Below are positions 7,681 through 15,809 of a stretch of DNA of 64,000 nucleotides, one piece after another (within the stretch, counting starts at the first letter, position 1; the number at the start of each line of letters is the position of its first letter). The notes under the pieces were generated by a model. It was not told where the DNA came from. It worked only from the letters and a program-made list of their open reading frames with translations, and ran no database searches. This stretch comes from Aldehydirespirator sp965221185 (GTDB taxonomy: Bacteria; Actinomycetota; Acidimicrobiia; Acidimicrobiales; Aldehydirespiratoraceae): NCBI GenBank assembly GCA_965221185.1, contig OZ244866.1, forward strand, positions 3,658,001 to 3,722,000. Reading direction: 5' to 3'. A program made the translations under genes and the position numbers.

Positions 7681-9291
7681 CTACCCGGCGCTCGAGCCGA
7701 CCGTGTTGGCCGGTGTGAGCCAGTCGGTGGTGGAGCGCATGCATCCCCAGAAGTTGAGCACGCACTCGGGGTCGGCCTCCAGCACCCGGAAGCGCTCGGA
7801 GCCGTTGGGGTCGGCAGGAGCGAATGTGATCAGACCGCCGTACGGGGTGTCGTAGCGGGTTTCCTGTAGGGCCTCCACGAACGTGTCGGCGGTGATGTCG
7901 CCCTGCACTCGGGTCATGGCGGCGAAGGCCACGTCCAGGTAGTCGCACGTGGCTGTCATGAGCGTCCAGGCGTCGGTGTGGAGCCTGTGGGCGAACGGGG
8001 ATGCCGTCGAGGCGGTGTTGCGCAGAGTGATGCAGCCCTGGTCCAGATCGGGGACTACGTCGCCCGCGGCTCTCCGGTTGCTGACCAGCACCAGGTTCTC
8101 GGCCTGCCGCTTGGGCACATCGGCCAGGACGATCGTCGCAGGCTGGATGTCGTTGGCAACCCACGTCGGGGTCCAGTCAACCAACTCGGCAGCTCTTATG
8201 AACCGCCGCATATCGGACCAGTCGGCAGTGGCCGCCACTGCGGTCACTCCGGCGTCCTTGAACCGGTTGGCGGCGTCGAGGAAGAACTGCTCCAGCTGAC
8301 CGAACAGGTCGACCAGTTCGGGCGGCAGTGCAGCCAGGTTGCGTTGCGCTTCGGCGCGTTCGTCGTCGGTTAGGTCGCCCTCGAGCAGGCGCACGCGCTT
8401 CTCTTCAAGCAGCAACTGGAGGTTGGCGTACTCCAATGGCACGTGCGCGACCGCTGCTATGTCGAATCCGAAGCGTTCGATGATCGCTACAGACTCTGCC
8501 ATTTCGGAGATGCCATGCAGCAGCCCGAGGTGGTCGTCGGCACCGATCACGCCCGACGACAGCCCTACGTCCAGGCTGGCCGACAGCAGGTGCTCCACCG
8601 ACCCGTCGTCGAGGTATAGGCGGTCGCCCGTCTGGGCGAAGGTCGACGACGGGGCGAAGGCGTACAGGCCGATGGTGGGGATCTGACCTCCGATGGTGGC
8701 GCATTGCACGACTGGGTCGCTGAGCCTCAGCGACATGTAGAAGATCGGCTTCTGCGTGAGCATGTCGGTGCAGATCTGGGTGAAGCTGCCTACGGGGTCG
8801 GCCAGGCTCCACAGGTGGGGGACGAACTCGACGCAGCGCCCGTTGATGCCGCCGTTGAAGTTCACTTCGTTCGTGTAGGCGTCGATGATGAGGCCGGGCT
8901 CCTCCACGACGATGGCCTCGAGTCCGACGGCGTCCAGATCGGCCAGTTTGGCGCCCACGTAGGAGATGATGATGGGGTCGGCGCCGCCGGTCTGGTCGCA
9001 TGGGTTGTCGCCCTGGACCGCTTGGGGGTTGCCGCCCGCGGCGGCGATGCCGGCGCCGGGCCTGGTGGCCATGAAGTCGCTGGAGGGGGCGGGTTCCGCC
9101 GCCACGGCCTCGGAGCCGGCTGTCTGGGTCTGGGCGGTTCCGCCGCTGTCGCCTCCGCCGCAGGCGGCTGCGACGAGGCAGAGTACGGTGAGGGCGCCGC
9201 CGAGCGCGAGTGTCCGTCCCCGGGGCAACTTGAGGATCCGGGGGCGCGCCGGCACGCGGGCCGGCGTGGGGGAGGATGGGTCGTACTTCAT
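7681..9291 (-). CDS. Branched-chain-type ABC substrate-binding lipoprotein
   Basis: A 536-residue type-I periplasmic binding protein (Leu/Ile/Val, urea or amide class). After a basic leader comes a hydrophobic segment and lipobox 'LCLVAAACGGG' (Cys44), then a Thr/Ala linker. The ligand-binding fold starts around 'DPIIISYVGAKLADLD' and includes 'EVNFNGGINGRCVEFVPHLW' (family signature N..GGI.GR) and 'GVTAVAATADWSDM'. The ATG touches the TAG of the upstream LysM-like gene with no gap, so translation is probably coupled. No LivHMGF partner lies here; the closest permeases are of another class. It may use the Liv system at 51-55 kb or act as a sensor or receptor. Ligand unknown. Confidence 0.82.
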   Translation of the reverse strand: MKYDPSSPTPARVPARPRILKLPRGRTLALGGALTVLCLVAAACGGGDSGGTAQTQTAGSEAVAAEPAPSSDFMATRPGAGIAAAGGNPQAVQGDNPCDQTGGADPIIISYVGAKLADLDAVGLEAIVVEEPGLIIDAYTNEVNFNGGINGRCVEFVPHLWSLADPVGSFTQICTDMLTQKPIFYMSLRLSDPVVQCATIGGQIPTIGLYAFAPSSTFAQTGDRLYLDDGSVEHLLSASLDVGLSSGVIGADDHLGLLHGISEMAESVAIIERFGFDIAAVAHVPLEYANLQLLLEEKRVRLLEGDLTDDERAEAQRNLAALPPELVDLFGQLEQFFLDAANRFKDAGVTAVAATADWSDMRRFIRAAELVDWTPTWVANDIQPATIVLADVPKRQAENLVLVSNRRAAGDVVPDLDQGCITLRNTASTASPFAHRLHTDAWTLMTATCDYLDVAFAAMTRVQGDITADTFVEALQETRYDTPYGGLITFAPADPNGSERFRVLEADPECVLNFWGCMRSTTDWLTPANTVGSSAG

Positions 9292-12200
9292 CTAGAACCT
9301 CGGGGGAGCAAAAAGTGAGGGGTCGGTGGCCTCACTCAAGAGTTGGGACATTGCTGGTGCCATCGCCTGGGCTGCGGCCATCGTGCAGGCGATGGGGTGC
9401 ACGACGGCGGTGGTGGTCTCGTCGACGTGGATGCGCCACGGCCAGCGGGCCGCCACCGAGGAGGTGGCCCCGACGAGGGCGAGGCGCGATCCGGGGGTGG
9501 TGGCCACCTGGCCGGCTCGCTGGATGAGAAGGTCGTTGCCGGGGCCCACAATCAGCACGTCCAGGGAGGCGCCGCTGCCGGTGTGGGCGGCGGAGAGGAG
9601 TTCCTCCAACTGGGGGGAGTCGAAGCTGGTGGAGTGGACCCGCTCCCACCCGGGGAGGCCAGCCGGGGTGTCGAGCCCGACGGTGATGATGCGGATGTCG
9701 CCCGCGAGGGGGGAGGAGCCCAGCGTTCCGACTACGGCGTTGAGCAGGTTCACCGAGGGCGAGCCGGGCCCGGACACGATCAGGCACCCGATCTCCTCGA
9801 CGTTCAGCAGCAGGGGACCCTCCAGGGTGTCGCCCACGGGGACTAGGGCGGGGCACAGGGTGGGGCTCTGCCCGGCGACGTCGAGATCCTCGACGGTGAC
9901 CCCCCGGGGCAGCTCCAGGACATAGCCCCCGGAGGCTGCCTGCCACCCTTCCGGGGGCTGTGCTGGGCGGTTGAGCAGTACCTCGAATCCGTAGGTGCCG
10001 ACCCGAACAGCCAATACGGCGGGCTTCTCTCGCAGCCGCCCGACGGTGACGGCCCGCAGGTGGCGCATGGCCGCCTCGATGAGGTTGAGCGTGTCGACGC
10101 GTGCGCTCTGCCTGAGCGACTCCTCCATCGGGTCTAGGGCGTCCGGTCGGTCTCCGCGTCGGCGGCGAAGCCGGGACAGCTGCCACAGCATCATGGCGTC
10201 GCCTATGGCGGTGCCGGCCAGCCCCCGGTTCGACGCCGCCACCACCTCCGCCTCCGGGGCCGGCGCAGCGGATTCGGCGCCGGTGAGCGAGGGCATGAAG
10301 CTCGGCATGCGGGGCGCCTCGGCCTCCACATACGGGACTTCGGGCTCTATGGGCCCGAAGTCGGGGAGAACGGGGGTTGGCGGCGCGGGGGGTGGTTCGT
10401 ACGGGGGCGGTGGTGGTTGGTGGGTTGGGACTACGGGGGATTCGTATGCGGGTGGTGGTTGGTGGGTTGGGAGTACGGGGGATTCGTATGCGGGTGGGAC
10501 TGGTGGTTCGTGTGATGGGGGTACGGGGGATTCGTATGCGGGTGGGACTGGTGGTTGGTATGCGGGCGGGACTGGTGGTTCGTGTGAGGCGGGTACGGGC
10601 GATTCGTATGGGGTTGGTGGTTGGTATGCGGCTGGCGCGGGTGGTGGTTGGTGGGTTGGGGGTACGGGCGATTCGTATGCGGGCGGGACTGGTGGTTGGT
10701 GGGTTGGGGGTACGGGGGATTCGTATGCGGGTGGGACTGGTGGTTGGTATGCGGGCGGGACTGGTGGTTCGTGTGAGGCGGGTACGGGCGATTCGTATGG
10801 GGTTGGTGGTTGGTATGCGGCTGGCGCGGGTGGTGGTTCGTGGGTTGGGGGTACGGGCGATTCGTATGCGGGCGGGACTGGTGGTTCGTGGGTTGGGGGT
10901 ACGGGCGATTCGTATGCGGGTGGCGCGGGTGGTGGTTCGTGGGTTGGGGGTACGGGCGATTCGTATGCGGGTGGGACTGGTGGTTGGTGGGTTGGGGGTA
11001 CGGGCGATTCGTATGCGGGTGGGACTGGTGGTTCGTGTGATGGGGGTACGGGGGATTCGTATGCGGGTGGGGGTGGTGGTTGGTGGGTTGGGGGTACGGG
11101 GGATTCGTATGCGGCCGGCGGTTGGAGGTCGGCGGGTGGTGGTTCGTGTGAGGGGGGTATGGGGGATTCGTATGGCGGTGGGGTGACTGGAGACGGTGGC
11201 TGCAAGTCGGCTGGGGCCGGCGAGGGCTCCATCCCAGGCAAAGGCGGGGGAGGTGACCAGAAGTCGCTGGGCGCGGGCGGCTCTGTGGGTGTGGGTGCGG
11301 GTTCGCGGGCGATCTCGGGCGGCGGCGGCTCTGTGGGTGCGGCCAGATACTCCGGTCCGGCGGGCGGCGCCCCGGCCTCGAGCTGGGTGCCGCTGGTCAG
11401 TCCCCTCCAGAACGGGACAACCTCCTCGGGCGTCGGCTCCCGGCCCCACGCGGTGAACAGGAACTTCTCGGCGAGCGTCCATAGGTAGACGGGGTCGGGG
11501 TTGCCCCACGGCACGGGGTCGCCCGGCAGCGCCAGCGCGGTGCCTGCCGGCAGCAGGGTGTCGGGTCCCACGGCGGCGACTCCGGGGCTGGCCGCGTTGA
11601 GCGACCGGAGCTCCTGCCAGCGCTTCGCCGTGTGCAGGAACTGCGCCGAGATGCTGCGCAGCGTGTCCTCGGCCCGGGTGAAGTAGTAGGCCCGCACCGG
11701 AACGATCATGGGATGCTCGTCGGGGTTCGAGCCGTCGCCGTCGCCGATGATCTCAGCGTCGGAGACCATGTCTTCGGCTGTCGCGTCCGGTGACAGCATC
11801 CCGAGCGGGTCTCCGGCGTCCGCGGTCATAGTGGCTGGCTGCCACACGGAGTCCTGTGGCCCGTCGTCGGGGATCATGTCATCGGGCGGCACGACGACTC
11901 GCGGGTACTCGTCGCTGAACGGCTCGTCGAATATCGGTGGGCCCTGGCGGTACCAGGGTTCGTCGGGATCGCTGTCGGCGTTCGTGATCGGGATGTCGGT
12001 CGCGTCGAGGGCGCTCTCGTCGTAGGTGCTCTCGTCCTGGGTGCTCTCGTCCCGCTTGAGGACGCCCGCCAACAGGAACCAGAGGCCGGCGCCCCAGGCG
12101 AGCACTAGGACCACCGACACGATGTCGACGACAGCGCCGGCCGGGAGCGTCCCGTCGTCGATGCGGGCGCGGGCGTCGGCCCACTCCGAGGGCAGGGCCA

Positions 12201-12300
12201 GCTCGGGCGTGCCGAGCACGAACACCACCGCCGCCGGCCCGCCGACAACCACGAGGATGGCGAGCGCATACCACAGGGCCGCTGCGGGCGAACGTCTCAA
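9292..12300 (-). CDS. Large membrane protein with LysM-like and proline-rich repeat regions
   Basis: A 1002-residue protein. Two membrane helices lie near the N-terminus ('ALAILVVVGGPAAVVFVLG' and 'VVDIVSVVLVLAWGAGLWF'). An acidic linker follows, then a LysM-like segment around residues 205-260 ('AEDTLRSISAQFLHTAKRWQ', 'LNAASPGV', 'LLPAGTALALPG'). Next is about 330 residues of Pro/Tyr/Glu/Ser repeats of the type 'PPAYESPVPPTHQPP'. The last 300 residues form a globular domain containing 'LLNVEEIGCLIVSGPG' and 'DVLIVGPGNDLLIQ'. Similar LysM-plus-globular architectures are known in actinobacterial proteins near Tad loci; that link is inference. It probably spans to or binds the cell wall. The stop abuts the next start. 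Confidence 0.72.
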   Translation of the reverse strand: MRRSPAAALWYALAILVVVGGPAAVVFVLGTPELALPSEWADARARIDDGTLPAGAVVDIVSVVLVLAWGAGLWFLLAGVLKRDESTQDESTYDESALDATDIPITNADSDPDEPWYRQGPPIFDEPFSDEYPRVVVPPDDMIPDDGPQDSVWQPATMTADAGDPLGMLSPDATAEDMVSDAEIIGDGDGSNPDEHPMIVPVRAYYFTRAEDTLRSISAQFLHTAKRWQELRSLNAASPGVAAVGPDTLLPAGTALALPGDPVPWGNPDPVYLWTLAEKFLFTAWGREPTPEEVVPFWRGLTSGTQLEAGAPPAGPEYLAAPTEPPPPEIAREPAPTPTEPPAPSDFWSPPPPLPGMEPSPAPADLQPPSPVTPPPYESPIPPSHEPPPADLQPPAAYESPVPPTHQPPPPPAYESPVPPSHEPPVPPAYESPVPPTHQPPVPPAYESPVPPTHEPPPAPPAYESPVPPTHEPPVPPAYESPVPPTHEPPPAPAAYQPPTPYESPVPASHEPPVPPAYQPPVPPAYESPVPPTHQPPVPPAYESPVPPTHQPPPAPAAYQPPTPYESPVPASHEPPVPPAYQPPVPPAYESPVPPSHEPPVPPAYESPVLPTHQPPPAYESPVVPTHQPPPPPYEPPPAPPTPVLPDFGPIEPEVPYVEAEAPRMPSFMPSLTGAESAAPAPEAEVVAASNRGLAGTAIGDAMMLWQLSRLRRRRGDRPDALDPMEESLRQSARVDTLNLIEAAMRHLRAVTVGRLREKPAVLAVRVGTYGFEVLLNRPAQPPEGWQAASGGYVLELPRGVTVEDLDVAGQSPTLCPALVPVGDTLEGPLLLNVEEIGCLIVSGPGSPSVNLLNAVVGTLGSSPLAGDIRIITVGLDTPAGLPGWERVHSTSFDSPQLEELLSAAHTGSGASLDVLIVGPGNDLLIQRAGQVATTPGSRLALVGATSSVAARWPWRIHVDETTTAVVHPIACTMAAAQAMAPAMSQLLSEATDPSLFAPPRF
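10377..11185. repeat. Degenerate 30-45 bp tandem repeats encoding a proline-rich stalk
   Basis: About 800 bp of imperfect tandem repeats built on plus-strand units such as 'GATTCGTATGCGGGTGGGAC' followed by 'TGGTGGTTGGTGGGTTGGGG'. On the coding strand these give Tyr-Glu-Ser-Pro-Val-Pro-Pro-Thr-His repeats. Larger blocks are themselves duplicated (10567-10640 resembles 10753-10826). Such arrays change length readily by slippage. In the coding frame the unit lengths are multiples of three, so the frame is kept. Confidence 0.8.
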
Positions 12301-14552
12301 TGTTGGACACCGAGCGGATGTCTTGCCGACGGGCGTCTTGGCGCCTGGCCGAGCCCCGGGGGGAGTTTGGACACGAGCGGCGATTCTACAGGGCGAGCTA
12401 AGTCTTCAACGTCCTGTATACGTCTTTTTTTGATCGTTTCTTGTGTTGCGCAGACCAGCAGTTGGCGGCTCAGACAGCGCCTCAATTCTGGACCCCTCAC
12501 ATAACATGGGTTGCATTGAAATAGATGTTTCTGATATGTTGAGTGTTGCCGAGTATCGGAAATGCTCGGTTGCAGGCCTAACGGCAACGTTGACCTGCGG
12601 TATCGGGAGCAGCTCTGGCGGGTTCCCCGCTGATCGAACTGGCGAAAGGCGGAGGCTCTCCGATGACTATGACCGATGCCGAGCGCACGGCTCTCCACAA
12701 CAAGTTGACAGACGTTCTGGGCACGAAGGAGGCTTCGAAGCTTATGGAGCACCTCCCGCCGATCAGGTGGGACCAGTTGGCCACCAAGGACGACCTCAAG
12801 GCGTCCGAGGAGAGGCTGGGCGCCCGGATCGACGGCACGAATGTCCGCCTCGACGGCATGAATGTCCGTCTGGACGAGACGAATGTCCGCTTGGACGGCA
12901 CGAATGCCCGCTTGGACGGCACGAATGCCCGCCTCCACGACATGAGCATGCAGCTCGCGGAGTTCCGGGGCGAGTTCGCTGAGTTCCGGGGCGAGGTCCG
13001 GGGCGGCTTCACGAAGATCGGGGGCGGCTTCACGAAGATCGGGGGCGAGTTCACGGCGATCCGGGGCGAGTTTCATTTGGCGCTGGCCAAGCATTTCCGC
13101 CAGACGATCTTCGTACTCATCGGTTTCACCCTGGCGATGTGGGGACCGGTCGTGTTGTTGCTCGCTAATTGAGCGTTCGACCGCGCCGAGCGGCGCGTTG
13201 GCCGAAGCTTGGGCCGCTGTCACCGCCAGGGGGTCTGGCCCGCGGCTGCGGGGCTCGGTGGACCAGATGTTGGTTCCGTGGCTGTCGGTGCGGCGCACTA
13301 GGCGCTGGTTGGTCTTGTGGAGCCAATCGTGGCAGCCGCGGCACAGCGCCGCGAGATTGTCTATGTCGGTCGGCCCGTCGTCGGCGTCGAATTCGTCTAT
13401 GTGGTGGAGCTGGCAGTGGTGCATTGGTGCCCGGCAGGTGACGCAGCCGCGGTCTCGCATCGCGATTGCCAGGTACTGGTCTCCGCTGCCGATGCGGATG
13501 GTGCGGCCCAGGCACAGCGGCCGCCCTTCACCGTCGTAGATGATGCCGGCCACTAGAGCGTCGGGCGAGATCCTGTCGAGCACCGACGGGGGCACCGGGC
13601 CGGTGCCTAGCAGCTCGCAGGAGTCGTCGGGATTGGTGCCGTCGACCAGGCCGACTCCGATCAGGTAGATCGGTGTGCGTGCCCAGCGGGTGCGTGCGCC
13701 GGAGCTTGCACCGAAGCCTGCACCGGTGTGGCTGCCGTCTGCGCCGTCGGGCTGGGACAGGGGCCGATGGGTGAGAGCGTCGAGCCCGGTGCACAGTTCG
13801 AAGATGGCGTCCACGGTGCGCTGGCTGTTGTTGCGCACCTGCTCGGGGGTGCCGTCTCGGCCTCCGTCTTGGCGCCACAGATGGTCGCGTCGCTCGTCGA
13901 TGGCCTGCCGGAGCAGGGCGAAGCTCACCGGGTCGGTCTCGGCGGTGATACGTCCCATCCCCTCGGCGTCGATTCCGAGGTGACCCCGGCGGTTCTTGCG
14001 CTGGCGTGCCAAGAGCTCCTCGCCTCTGGTGGGGTCGTGGTGTCGAGCGAATTCGACGGCCTCGCCGGCGAACTGTCCGGCATCGTGGCTCGCGGCCCGG
14101 TCGAGCAGTTCGGGGGAGGAGTCGACTGCCGATGCGCCGCATTGCTGCGCCGCTCTTCCCAGCGACATGAGGTTGTCGAGGGTGAGGTCGCCTGCGTCGA
14201 GGCGTTCGGAGACGTTGGGCATCTCGTCGAGCTGCTTGGCGGTCTTGGTCAGCCTGTGAGCGTCGCGGGCCGAGAGCTGGGCTCCCGACACCAGCGCCCC
14301 ACGCGCCGACCCGGCCCGCAGCGCCTCGAGGCGCCGCACGGTCCGCACGGTGACCGAGTCGGCCAGTGCCTTGACCTGGCCCATGTCGGACACGAGTTGG
14401 CAGAGCTCCTGTTCGTCCAGATCCGCGACGGACACCGCCCGCAGAGCCCGCTCGGCATCGACCGCGCACGAACGGGCCGACGGCGATGCCTCATCCGTGC
14501 CAGCCCCGTTGCGAGAAGCCGCCTCATTCAATGAAACATATGTTCGCTCCAT
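12297..14552 (-). CDS. DUF222-type protein with HNH endonuclease domain
   Basis: An actinobacterial DUF222/13E12-type protein. The N-terminal about 300 residues carry the helical DUF222 region ('SARDAHRLTKTAKQLDEMP', 'LARQRKNRRGHLGIDAEG'). The HNH nuclease lies at about residues 370-412, with 'CVTCRAP', 'CQLHHIDEF', 'NLAALCRGCHDWLHK', i.e. paired Cys plus His-His and Asn/His catalytic elements. Beyond about residue 460 the frame runs antisense to the coiled-coil gene with low-complexity sequence ('APDLREAAPDL'), so the true protein may end near 13170 after a lost stop or a frameshift. The start is set at the ATG at 14552 next to an inverted repeat; an ATG 14 codons upstream (14594) is possible. 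Such genes are often multicopy and sometimes mobile (family knowledge). Confidence 0.68.
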   Translation of the reverse strand: MERTYVSLNEAASRNGAGTDEASPSARSCAVDAERALRAVSVADLDEQELCQLVSDMGQVKALADSVTVRTVRRLEALRAGSARGALVSGAQLSARDAHRLTKTAKQLDEMPNVSERLDAGDLTLDNLMSLGRAAQQCGASAVDSSPELLDRAASHDAGQFAGEAVEFARHHDPTRGEELLARQRKNRRGHLGIDAEGMGRITAETDPVSFALLRQAIDERRDHLWRQDGGRDGTPEQVRNNSQRTVDAIFELCTGLDALTHRPLSQPDGADGSHTGAGFGASSGARTRWARTPIYLIGVGLVDGTNPDDSCELLGTGPVPPSVLDRISPDALVAGIIYDGEGRPLCLGRTIRIGSGDQYLAIAMRDRGCVTCRAPMHHCQLHHIDEFDADDGPTDIDNLAALCRGCHDWLHKTNQRLVRRTDSHGTNIWSTEPRSRGPDPLAVTAAQASANAPLGAVERSISEQQHDRSPHRQGETDEYEDRLAEMLGQRQMKLAPDRRELAPDLREAAPDLREAAPDLAPELSELAPELRELHAHVVEAGIRAVQAGIRAVQADIRLVQTDIHAVEADIRAVDPGAQPLLGRLEVVLGGQLVPPDRREVLHKLRSLLRAQNVCQLVVESRALGIGHSHRRASAFRQFDQRGTRQSCSRYRRSTLPLGLQPSISDTRQHSTYQKHLFQCNPCYVRGPELRRCLSRQLLVCATQETIKKRRIQDVEDLARPVESPLVSKLPPGLGQAPRRPSARHPLGVQH
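12301..12662. other. Intergenic region with possible promoters and a T-tract
   Basis: A locally AT-rich 362-bp stretch between the LysM-like gene (minus) and the coiled-coil gene (plus). 'ACAGG ... CCTGT' flanks a short spacer (12388-12417) followed shortly by seven Ts at 12425-12431. On the minus strand a weak promoter-like pair 'TTGAAG'/'TAGAAT' could serve the LysM-like operon. On the plus strand 'TTGCAT'-18-'TATGTT' around 12511 could serve the coiled-coil gene. These are visual matches only. The long minus-strand HNH reading frame also crosses here. Confidence 0.3.
12663..13172 (+). CDS. Coiled-coil protein with C-terminal membrane anchor
   Basis: A 169-residue protein. Residues 1-50 form an amphipathic start ('DAERTALHNKLTDVLGTKEA'). 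Residues 50-95 are heptad repeats 'TNVRLDG/MNVRLDE/TNARLDG' encoded by 21-bp DNA repeats. Residues 100-135 are further short repeats ('EFRGEF', 'GGFTKIG'). The end is one hydrophobic helix 'TIFVLIGFTLAMWGPVVLLL'. This architecture (coiled coil plus tail anchor) recalls DUF1640/CCDC90-like or phage-type small coiled-coil proteins. Function unknown. Upstream 'GGCGAAAGGCGGAGG' offers a ribosome-binding site. The opposite strand is also open through this interval as an extension of the HNH gene; the regular heptads and membrane helix favour this strand as coding. Confidence 0.6.
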   Translation: MTMTDAERTALHNKLTDVLGTKEASKLMEHLPPIRWDQLATKDDLKASEERLGARIDGTNVRLDGMNVRLDETNVRLDGTNARLDGTNARLHDMSMQLAEFRGEFAEFRGEVRGGFTKIGGGFTKIGGEFTAIRGEFHLALAKHFRQTIFVLIGFTLAMWGPVVLLLAN

Positions 14553-14555
14553 GTC

Positions 14556-14581
14556 TGTCACTGTAGCAGACTCCAGTGACA
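14556..14581. promoter_or_regulatory. Perfect 8-bp inverted repeat (possible operator) before the HNH gene
   Basis: TGTCACTG (14556-14563) and CAGTGACA (14574-14581) are perfect reverse complements with a 10-bp spacer. The dyad lies just upstream of the ATG at 14552, and its outer arm overlaps a weak minus-strand promoter-like pair (TTGTGT-16-TACAGT). Its symmetry and position fit a repressor operator, and it supports the shorter start for the HNH gene. No regulator gene is visible nearby. Confidence 0.4.
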
Positions 14582-14748
14582 ACACAACACTCATTTACAG
14601 AAAAACTTATGAAAAGATCGGCATCGGGAGTGTCAGTTGGTCCCGCGCCGTGCCGCCCGTTGATGGACCGCGTCGGGCGATGTGCGAGTGTCGCTCCAGG
14701 TGGCAGTTGGTCCCGCGCCGTGCTGCCCCGTTGTTGGCGAGGCCTAAC

Positions 14749-15306
14749 TCAGGTGAGGGGGCACTCGCCCAGGTAGTGCAGGGTGCTCGGCTCGTCGCTG
14801 GGCAGCACCAGATAGGCCTGGGCCGCGCCCACGGCCTCGATCGGCTGTCGGGCGCGTACCAGGCCCATGACGGAGCGGAAGATGTAGCCGGTGATGATGG
14901 TTACCTGCACCCGGCTGCCCACGCAGTCGATGAAGGCCACGTGGATGTCCTGGCCGTAGATCAGGTTGGTCTTGCCCACGCGGTCCTCGGCGGCCTCTCG
15001 GGCCTGTTCGAGCGTGCCGCCGCTGGCGATGGTTGCGGCCGCGACGCGGGCAGCCTCGTTGGCCGAGTGCAGGGCGTCCTGGCGGGCGGCAATGAGACGG
15101 GGCCCGTCGTAGGCGAGCCCGCCCAGGAACAGCAGCGACGCCGCGATGACGGCGATGAATATGGCGTAGTCGCCCCGCTGGTCGTCAGCCCGGGCCAGCT
15201 TGCGGAGGCGCCGGTGCCGGCTGGGCCCGCCCTCGGGCTGCTGGCGTGTGCCGGGCGGTCGGTCGGCGTCCTCGGGGCGCGGCAACGGTGTGCTGCCGGA
15301 GGTCAT
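14749..15306 (-). CDS. TadE/TadG-like pilus assembly protein (third of three)
   Basis: A 185-residue protein starting at an ATG that overlaps the previous stop (ATGA, 15303-15306). A polar, Pro-rich N-terminus is followed by 'RADDQRGDYAIFIAVIAASL', the typical TadE/TadG signature: a charged 'DQRG' just before a single membrane helix ('YAIFIAVIAASLLFLGGLAY'). Then comes an Ala-rich amphipathic stretch 'SANEAARVAAATIASGG', common in minor pilins of the Flp system. In this family the protein is a pseudopilin assembled with the Flp fibre and probably processed by the prepilin peptidase. It is the last gene of the minor-pilin operon. Confidence 0.75.
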   Translation of the reverse strand: MTSGSTPLPRPEDADRPPGTRQQPEGGPSRHRRLRKLARADDQRGDYAIFIAVIAASLLFLGGLAYDGPRLIAARQDALHSANEAARVAAATIASGGTLEQAREAAEDRVGKTNLIYGQDIHVAFIDCVGSRVQVTIITGYIFRSVMGLVRARQPIEAVGAAQAYLVLPSDEPSTLHYLGECPLT

Positions 15307-15809
15307 GCGCCTGCCCGGAACCGGTACGGGTCGACTGCGGCGGTTCCGACGATCCTGCGTTCCACGTTGAGGCCCGGGAAGCCGAAGCCGCCCAGATTCT
15401 GGGGCGGGATGACGCACCGCAGGAACACGTACACCGTGCCCCCGGGAGGCACGGCCTGATCGGGGCCTACCGGGACTTCGTTTCCGGCGACGTCGATGAA
15501 GATGGTGCTGCTGTCGCCCACGAAGTCGTTGTTGCAGAACACCCGGTTGTACGCGCTGACACTCTCCGCGGAGCGGAGGCTGGCGTGCACCACCTCTTCT
15601 GCCCCGTCCGGCCCGCCGGTGGCGTAGCAGCACAGCGAGGCCGTGCGGGCGGCCCGGTTGGCGGTGGCCTGGAGTGCCTGCTCGATGCGGGACGTTTCGG
15701 TGAGCATCTGAAGCGAGACGATCACCAGCATCAGCATCGGGAAGATGATCGCCACCCCGATGGCCATGCCCGAGCCGGCCGCGTCGCGGCAGCGCCAGCG
15801 GGTCAGCAT
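15303..15809 (-). CDS. TadE-like minor pilin (second of three)
   Basis: A 168-residue protein with 'CRDAAGSGMAIGVAIIFPML' leading into a long hydrophobic helix (to 'IVSLQMLTETSR'). It continues into 'QALQATANRAARTASL', the Ala-rich helix seen in TadE proteins, and a C-terminal extracytoplasmic domain with several Cys ('SLCCYATGG', 'FCNNDF', 'LRCVIPP'). It overlaps the upstream TadE-like gene by 7 bp and the downstream one by 4 bp, so the three are translated as a unit. The role is inferred from family and context as a minor pilin for Flp pilus biogenesis. Confidence 0.75.
   Translation of the reverse strand: MLTRWRCRDAAGSGMAIGVAIIFPMLMLVIVSLQMLTETSRIEQALQATANRAARTASLCCYATGGPDGAEEVVHASLRSAESVSAYNRVFCNNDFVGDSSTIFIDVAGNEVPVGPDQAVPPGGTVYVFLRCVIPPQNLGGFGFPGLNVERRIVGTAAVDPYRFRAGA

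Noticed and set aside
6569..8164. Upstream extension of the second permease frame to 806 codons
   Set aside because: The extra 530 codons are Arg/Pro/His-rich and antisense or out of frame to two well-supported binding-protein genes; the permease starts at 6568.
10377..11185. Possible CRISPR array in the repeat-rich region
   Set aside because: The units are contiguous, degenerate and coding, with no unique spacers and no cas genes.
10377..11186. Long plus-strand open frames over the proline-rich repeat region, giving Val/Arg/Gly-rich or Gly/Trp-rich 'proteins'
   Set aside because: They are shadows of the minus-strand Pro/Glu/Ser/Tyr repeats; no start signal, and their composition is only the complement of the repeat.
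12420..12435. Run of seven T as an intrinsic terminator
   Set aside because: The preceding stem is only five base pairs with a long loop and there is no plus-strand gene upstream to terminate.
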